DNA of 8,607 nucleotides from positions 1 through 8,607 of the forward strand of contig JALTGJ010000312.1 in the NCBI GenBank assembly GCA_027077185.1. The letters are read 5' to 3'. Made by a program: the position numbers and the translations under genes. Numbering within the stretch: the stretch's first letter is position 1; each line of letters opens with the position of its first letter. Below the pieces are notes generated by a model. It searched no databases. It saw nothing but the letters and a program-made list of their open reading frames with translations, and had not been told where the DNA came from. The DNA is from Spirochaetales bacterium. Lineage in GTDB: Bacteria; Spirochaetota; Spirochaetia; B11-G9. Shown here one piece after another: positions 5,724 to 8,607 of this stretch.

Positions 5724-7622
5724 ATGGATAATTTAAATAAACTGATAGAAAAATTTCAAAATACTTCAGTTGCTGTTATTGGGGACACAGGCCTTGATAT
5801 GTACTATTTTCTTTCAGATAAAAAAAGTGAAATATCTGTAGAAACAGGTATAGCGACACGCTCGGTCACTCACTTTAAACATGAAGCCGGAGGCGCCGGT
5901 AATGTTGCCATCAATCTAAAAACCATGGGTGCATCGAAGGTTGATATATATGGGATACTTGGAACAGATCCATTTGAGCTCACCCTAAAATCAATATTGG
6001 AAAAAGAAGGTGTAAACTGCAGTCATCTGCAAACACAAAAGAATAACTGGAATACCCATGTTTATCACAAAGTATATAAAAACAGAAAAGAAGAGCCCCG
6101 TTATGATATTGGAAATTTCAACATAGCCAATCCTCGGATTGTTGAAAATATTTTATTGGATCTGGAGGAAAATATAAATAAATATCAGGCTGTTATAATT
6201 AATGAACAAATAAAATATGGATATCATAATAAACTTTTTCAAGAGGGCTTATCCAGTTTAATAAGCAAATATGAAGATAAGTGCCTATGGATTAGTGATT
6301 GCCGCCATTTAAACAATATCTACAACAGAACAATTCGAAAACTTAATGTACACGAAGCTATGGATATATATATAAATGTCCATAAAAATAATAAAAAACT
6401 TCCAGACAATAAAACCCTTATAACATGGCTGTACAAGTATTGGGAAAAACCTGTAGTAGTTACCCTGGGAGAAGAAGGAGCAATTGCTGTAGACTTTAAT
6501 GGACAAATTCAGGAAGTAAAAGGAATAAATCTTATCGGCCAAAAAGATACCGTGGGTGCCGGAGATGCCTTTCTGGCAGGCATGGCTCTAAGTCTGGCCT
6601 CAGGATGCACCATAGAAGAAGCATCGAAGATTGGTAATTTCTCAGCCAGTGTTTCTGTAACAAAACTGTATGAAACAGGGCACCCTACTACGTCAGAGGT
6701 TTTGCAAATGGGAGCCTCCCCTGATTACCGATACAACCCGGAAATGGCAGAGGACAGCAGAAAAGCTAAGTATTTAAAAAACACAGATATTGAACTTGTT
6801 AACCTGAAAAAAACAGTACTGCCAAAAGTAGTTATCTTTGATCATGACGGAACAATTTCCACCTTACGTCAGGGATGGGAACCAATTATGAAAGAAGTTA
6901 CCCTGGAGGCCATTTTAGGAAATTATACAGAAACAGTTTCAAGGGAAGAGCTAAGTAGAATTGAAGATGCTACGGGTGAAATGATTGAAAAAACAACTGG
7001 CATACAGACAATTATTCAGATGCATCATCTTCGGGATATGGTCCGGTCTTTCGGATTTGTTCCTGAGAAAAATATTCTGTCACCCCTGGAATACAAAGAT
7101 ATCTATAACCAAAAACTACTTAAAATGGTTGATGCCCGGGTAAGTCTATTCAAACAGAAGATGCTAAATCTAAACGACTTAACAATAAAGGGCTCCATTC
7201 AGTTTCTTGAGATGCTAAAGAGCAAAGATATCCCAATATATCTGGCCAGTGGGACTGATCAGGAGGATGTCCGTAAGGAAGCTGCTGTTCTTGGCTATGC
7301 AGATTTCTTTAATGGTGGAATTTTTGGCTCCATAGGAGATACAGGCAATGATCCCAAAAAAATGGTTATCGAAACAATAGTAAAAGAACTCCCTGGAAAT
7401 ATTAAACCGTCAGAGTGTTATGTCTTTGGAGACGGACCTGTAGAGATGAGGGAAGCTGCAAAACGGGGGTTTACAAGGATAGGACTGGTAAGTGATGAAA
7501 AACAGAGATTCGGGATAAACACAGGGAAAAGATCCAGGTTAATACTGGGAGGAGCACAGGCTCTTATACCTGATTTTTCCTGGATTCCAGCTTTAAGTGA
7601 ATATCTTGGATGGAAGGAGTAA
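5724..7622 (+). CDS. PfkB/HldE-like sugar kinase fused to a HAD phosphatase
   Basis: This 632-aa cytoplasmic protein has two enzyme domains. Residues 1 to about 325 form a PfkB/ribokinase-family kinase, closest in style to the heptose-7-phosphate kinase domain of HldE/RfaE. It has an N-terminal VIGDTGLDMY, the glycine motif GGAGN (56-60), VVVTLGEEGAI (244-254) and the signature DTVGAGDAF with catalytic base D281. After a linker (about 330-365), residues 366-632 form a HAD phosphatase. Motif I is FDHDGT (D373 nucleophile, D375), motif II ASGTD (S509), motif III lysine K545/K546, and motif IV FGDGPVE (D570, E574). The insert of about 130 residues between motifs I and II indicates a C1 cap, as in beta-phosphoglucomutase/phosphoglycolate phosphatase relatives. 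All key residues are present, so both halves are probably active. One polypeptide might phosphorylate one position of a sugar (phosphate) and remove a phosphate from another; the substrate is unknown. There is no frameshift or stop, so this is a true fusion. It is the first gene of the rightward operon. Confidence 0.9.
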   Translation: MDNLNKLIEKFQNTSVAVIGDTGLDMYYFLSDKKSEISVETGIATRSVTHFKHEAGGAGNVAINLKTMGASKVDIYGILGTDPFELTLKSILEKEGVNCSHLQTQKNNWNTHVYHKVYKNRKEEPRYDIGNFNIANPRIVENILLDLEENINKYQAVIINEQIKYGYHNKLFQEGLSSLISKYEDKCLWISDCRHLNNIYNRTIRKLNVHEAMDIYINVHKNNKKLPDNKTLITWLYKYWEKPVVVTLGEEGAIAVDFNGQIQEVKGINLIGQKDTVGAGDAFLAGMALSLASGCTIEEASKIGNFSASVSVTKLYETGHPTTSEVLQMGASPDYRYNPEMAEDSRKAKYLKNTDIELVNLKKTVLPKVVIFDHDGTISTLRQGWEPIMKEVTLEAILGNYTETVSREELSRIEDATGEMIEKTTGIQTIIQMHHLRDMVRSFGFVPEKNILSPLEYKDIYNQKLLKMVDARVSLFKQKMLNLNDLTIKGSIQFLEMLKSKDIPIYLASGTDQEDVRKEAAVLGYADFFNGGIFGSIGDTGNDPKKMVIETIVKELPGNIKPSECYVFGDGPVEMREAAKRGFTRIGLVSDEKQRFGINTGKRSRLILGGAQALIPDFSWIPALSEYLGWKE

Positions 7623-7625
7623 TAT

Positions 7626-8607
7626 ATGAGATATTTTGATCGATATAAAATGAGTTTCTATCCCCTTATGTACAGGAAAAATAAAGTGAAAATTGATGAA
7701 GCAAGTATTGCTCCTGACTACACGGCAAGGGATCTAAAAGAATCTGCATCTAAACAAATTGATAAAATTGTACAGGAAATACATGAAGCAAAAAAAAATA
7801 ATAAATCTGTAATTCTTACCTTTGGAGCCCATACTATAAAAAATGGACTGGGAGTAATACTGTCTTCTTTAATTGAAGAAGGATGGGTAACTCATTTGGC
7901 AACCAATGGTGCAGGGGTTATACATGACTGGGAATTTTCCTATCAGGGACTTAGCTCCGAAGATGTCAGAGAAAACGTACAGGAAGGCAAATTTGGTACA
8001 TGGGAAGAAACAGGCCTCTTTTTAAACCTTGGATTAGTGTCAGGTGCATATGAGGGACTGGGTTACGGTGAAGCTATAGGTTCGATGATTAATAAGGACG
8101 GGCTTAATATTCCTACAGAAGTACAACTGTTAAGTGAAATTCAAGGAAACGAAACGGCACTATGGAAACGTGCCGCTGCAGCTGATTTTCTTGAACTTAT
8201 AAGAGCAGAAAAACTTTTCCCCGGATGGATGAAAATAAAGCATCCGTTTTCTGAATATAGTATTCAGGCAAGAGCTTTTAAAAACAATACCCCTTTTACA
8301 AGCCATCCTATGTTTGGACACGACATAATCTACACCCATCGGGCCAACAGAGGAGCAGCAATAGGCCGCTGTGCGGAAAGAGACTTCCTCTCTTTTGCTC
8401 ATTCAGTATCAAAACTGGAAGGAGGGGTATACCTGTCTGTGGGTTCTGCAGTCATGTCACCAATGATTTTTGAAAAATCCTTGTCTATGGCACGTAATAT
8501 TGCCCAAAAAGAGGGGTCGGATATTCGAAACTGCAGCATTCATGTTGTTGACCTTCAGGAGGAAACCTGGGACTGGTCAAAAGGAGAGCCCCCAATAGAT
8601 AATCCTG
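7626..8607 (+). CDS. Conserved protein of unknown function, deoxyhypusine-synthase-like segment; 3' end beyond window
   Basis: This open frame of 327 codons reaches the right edge without a stop; I translated it by hand. The ATG lies 3 bases after the fusion gene stop and is preceded by AAGGAG within the end of that gene, so the two are coupled in one operon. No signal peptide or membrane helix is seen. Residues 62-104 (SVILTFGAHTIKNGLG; THLATNGAGVIHDWEF) recall the Rossmann-like core of deoxyhypusine synthases, where a similar -GL- helix precedes a V-T-.-A/G-....-HD stretch. The distal part is unlike canonical enzymes: GHDIIYTHRANRGAAIGRCA (231-250) has two histidines and an aspartate that might bind substrate or metal, followed by LEGGVYLSVGSAVMSP (264-279). 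I do not recognise a named function. Context points to the same sugar-like pathway as the kinase-phosphatase fusion. Confidence 0.82.
   Translation, partial: MRYFDRYKMSFYPLMYRKNKVKIDEASIAPDYTARDLKESASKQIDKIVQEIHEAKKNNKSVILTFGAHTIKNGLGVILSSLIEEGWVTHLATNGAGVIHDWEFSYQGLSSEDVRENVQEGKFGTWEETGLFLNLGLVSGAYEGLGYGEAIGSMINKDGLNIPTEVQLLSEIQGNETALWKRAAAADFLELIRAEKLFPGWMKIKHPFSEYSIQARAFKNNTPFTSHPMFGHDIIYTHRANRGAAIGRCAERDFLSFAHSVSKLEGGVYLSVGSAVMSPMIFEKSLSMARNIAQKEGSDIRNCSIHVVDLQEETWDWSKGEPPIDNP

Noticed and set aside
6309..6542. Minus-strand 77-codon frame inside the kinase-phosphatase gene
   Set aside because: It is antisense to the conserved kinase domain, with no ribosome-binding site or family features seen.
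8160..8402. Minus-strand 80-codon frame inside the right-edge gene
   Set aside because: The opposite strand encodes a coupled, continuous protein with conserved-looking motifs; this frame is a shadow.
1..8607. CRISPR arrays, tRNA or rRNA genes, insertion sequences, attachment sites
   Set aside because: No regularly spaced repeats, RNA-gene-like segments, transposase frames or terminal inverted repeats were seen on either strand.

Overview
The window looks like part of a spirochaete chromosome. This is inferred from the AT-rich coding style and from the binding-protein leader, which ends in LFAAGQ without a lipobox cysteine; no rRNA or other taxonomic marker is present. It holds two divergent gene clusters separated by a 346-base regulatory region.

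Left cluster (minus strand, read from about 5400 down to 1): a periplasmic sugar-binding protein, two paralogous RbsC-type permeases, a single-domain ABC ATPase and a membrane sensor kinase that runs off the left edge. The first four make a complete CUT2-type (ribose/fructose/AI-2 class) ABC importer. A strong intrinsic terminator lies between the binding protein and the first permease and would keep the binding protein in excess. The remaining genes are closely spaced (21, 4 and 12 bases). The sensor kinase is probably cotranscribed with the transporter, has a large extracytoplasmic domain, and is built like AtoS/NtrB-type kinases (HAMP then PAS) as far as it can be read.

Intergenic region (5378-5723): a near-consensus sigma-54 (-24/-12) promoter drives the importer operon. 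On the other strand a sigma-70-type promoter drives the right cluster. Two 16-bp LacI-family-like palindromes (5583-5598 and 5647-5662) lie 64 bp apart, and the second abuts the -35 box of the rightward promoter. A cluster of GGATACC/GGTATCC half-sites lies 119-157 bases upstream of the predicted sigma-54 start, where an enhancer would be expected.

Right cluster (plus strand): a fusion of a PfkB/HldE-like sugar kinase with a HAD phosphatase, then, after 3 bases, a gene cut off by the right edge. That gene belongs to a family I cannot name with confidence; part of it resembles deoxyhypusine synthase.

Taken together, the window suggests a sugar-like solute uptake and processing system. The importer would be switched on by a sigma-54 activator, perhaps through the encoded kinase, and the cytoplasmic enzymes would be held by a LacI-type repressor. 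The substrate cannot be read from the sequence. The kinase-phosphatase fusion and its unknown partner are the best candidates for undescribed biochemistry.
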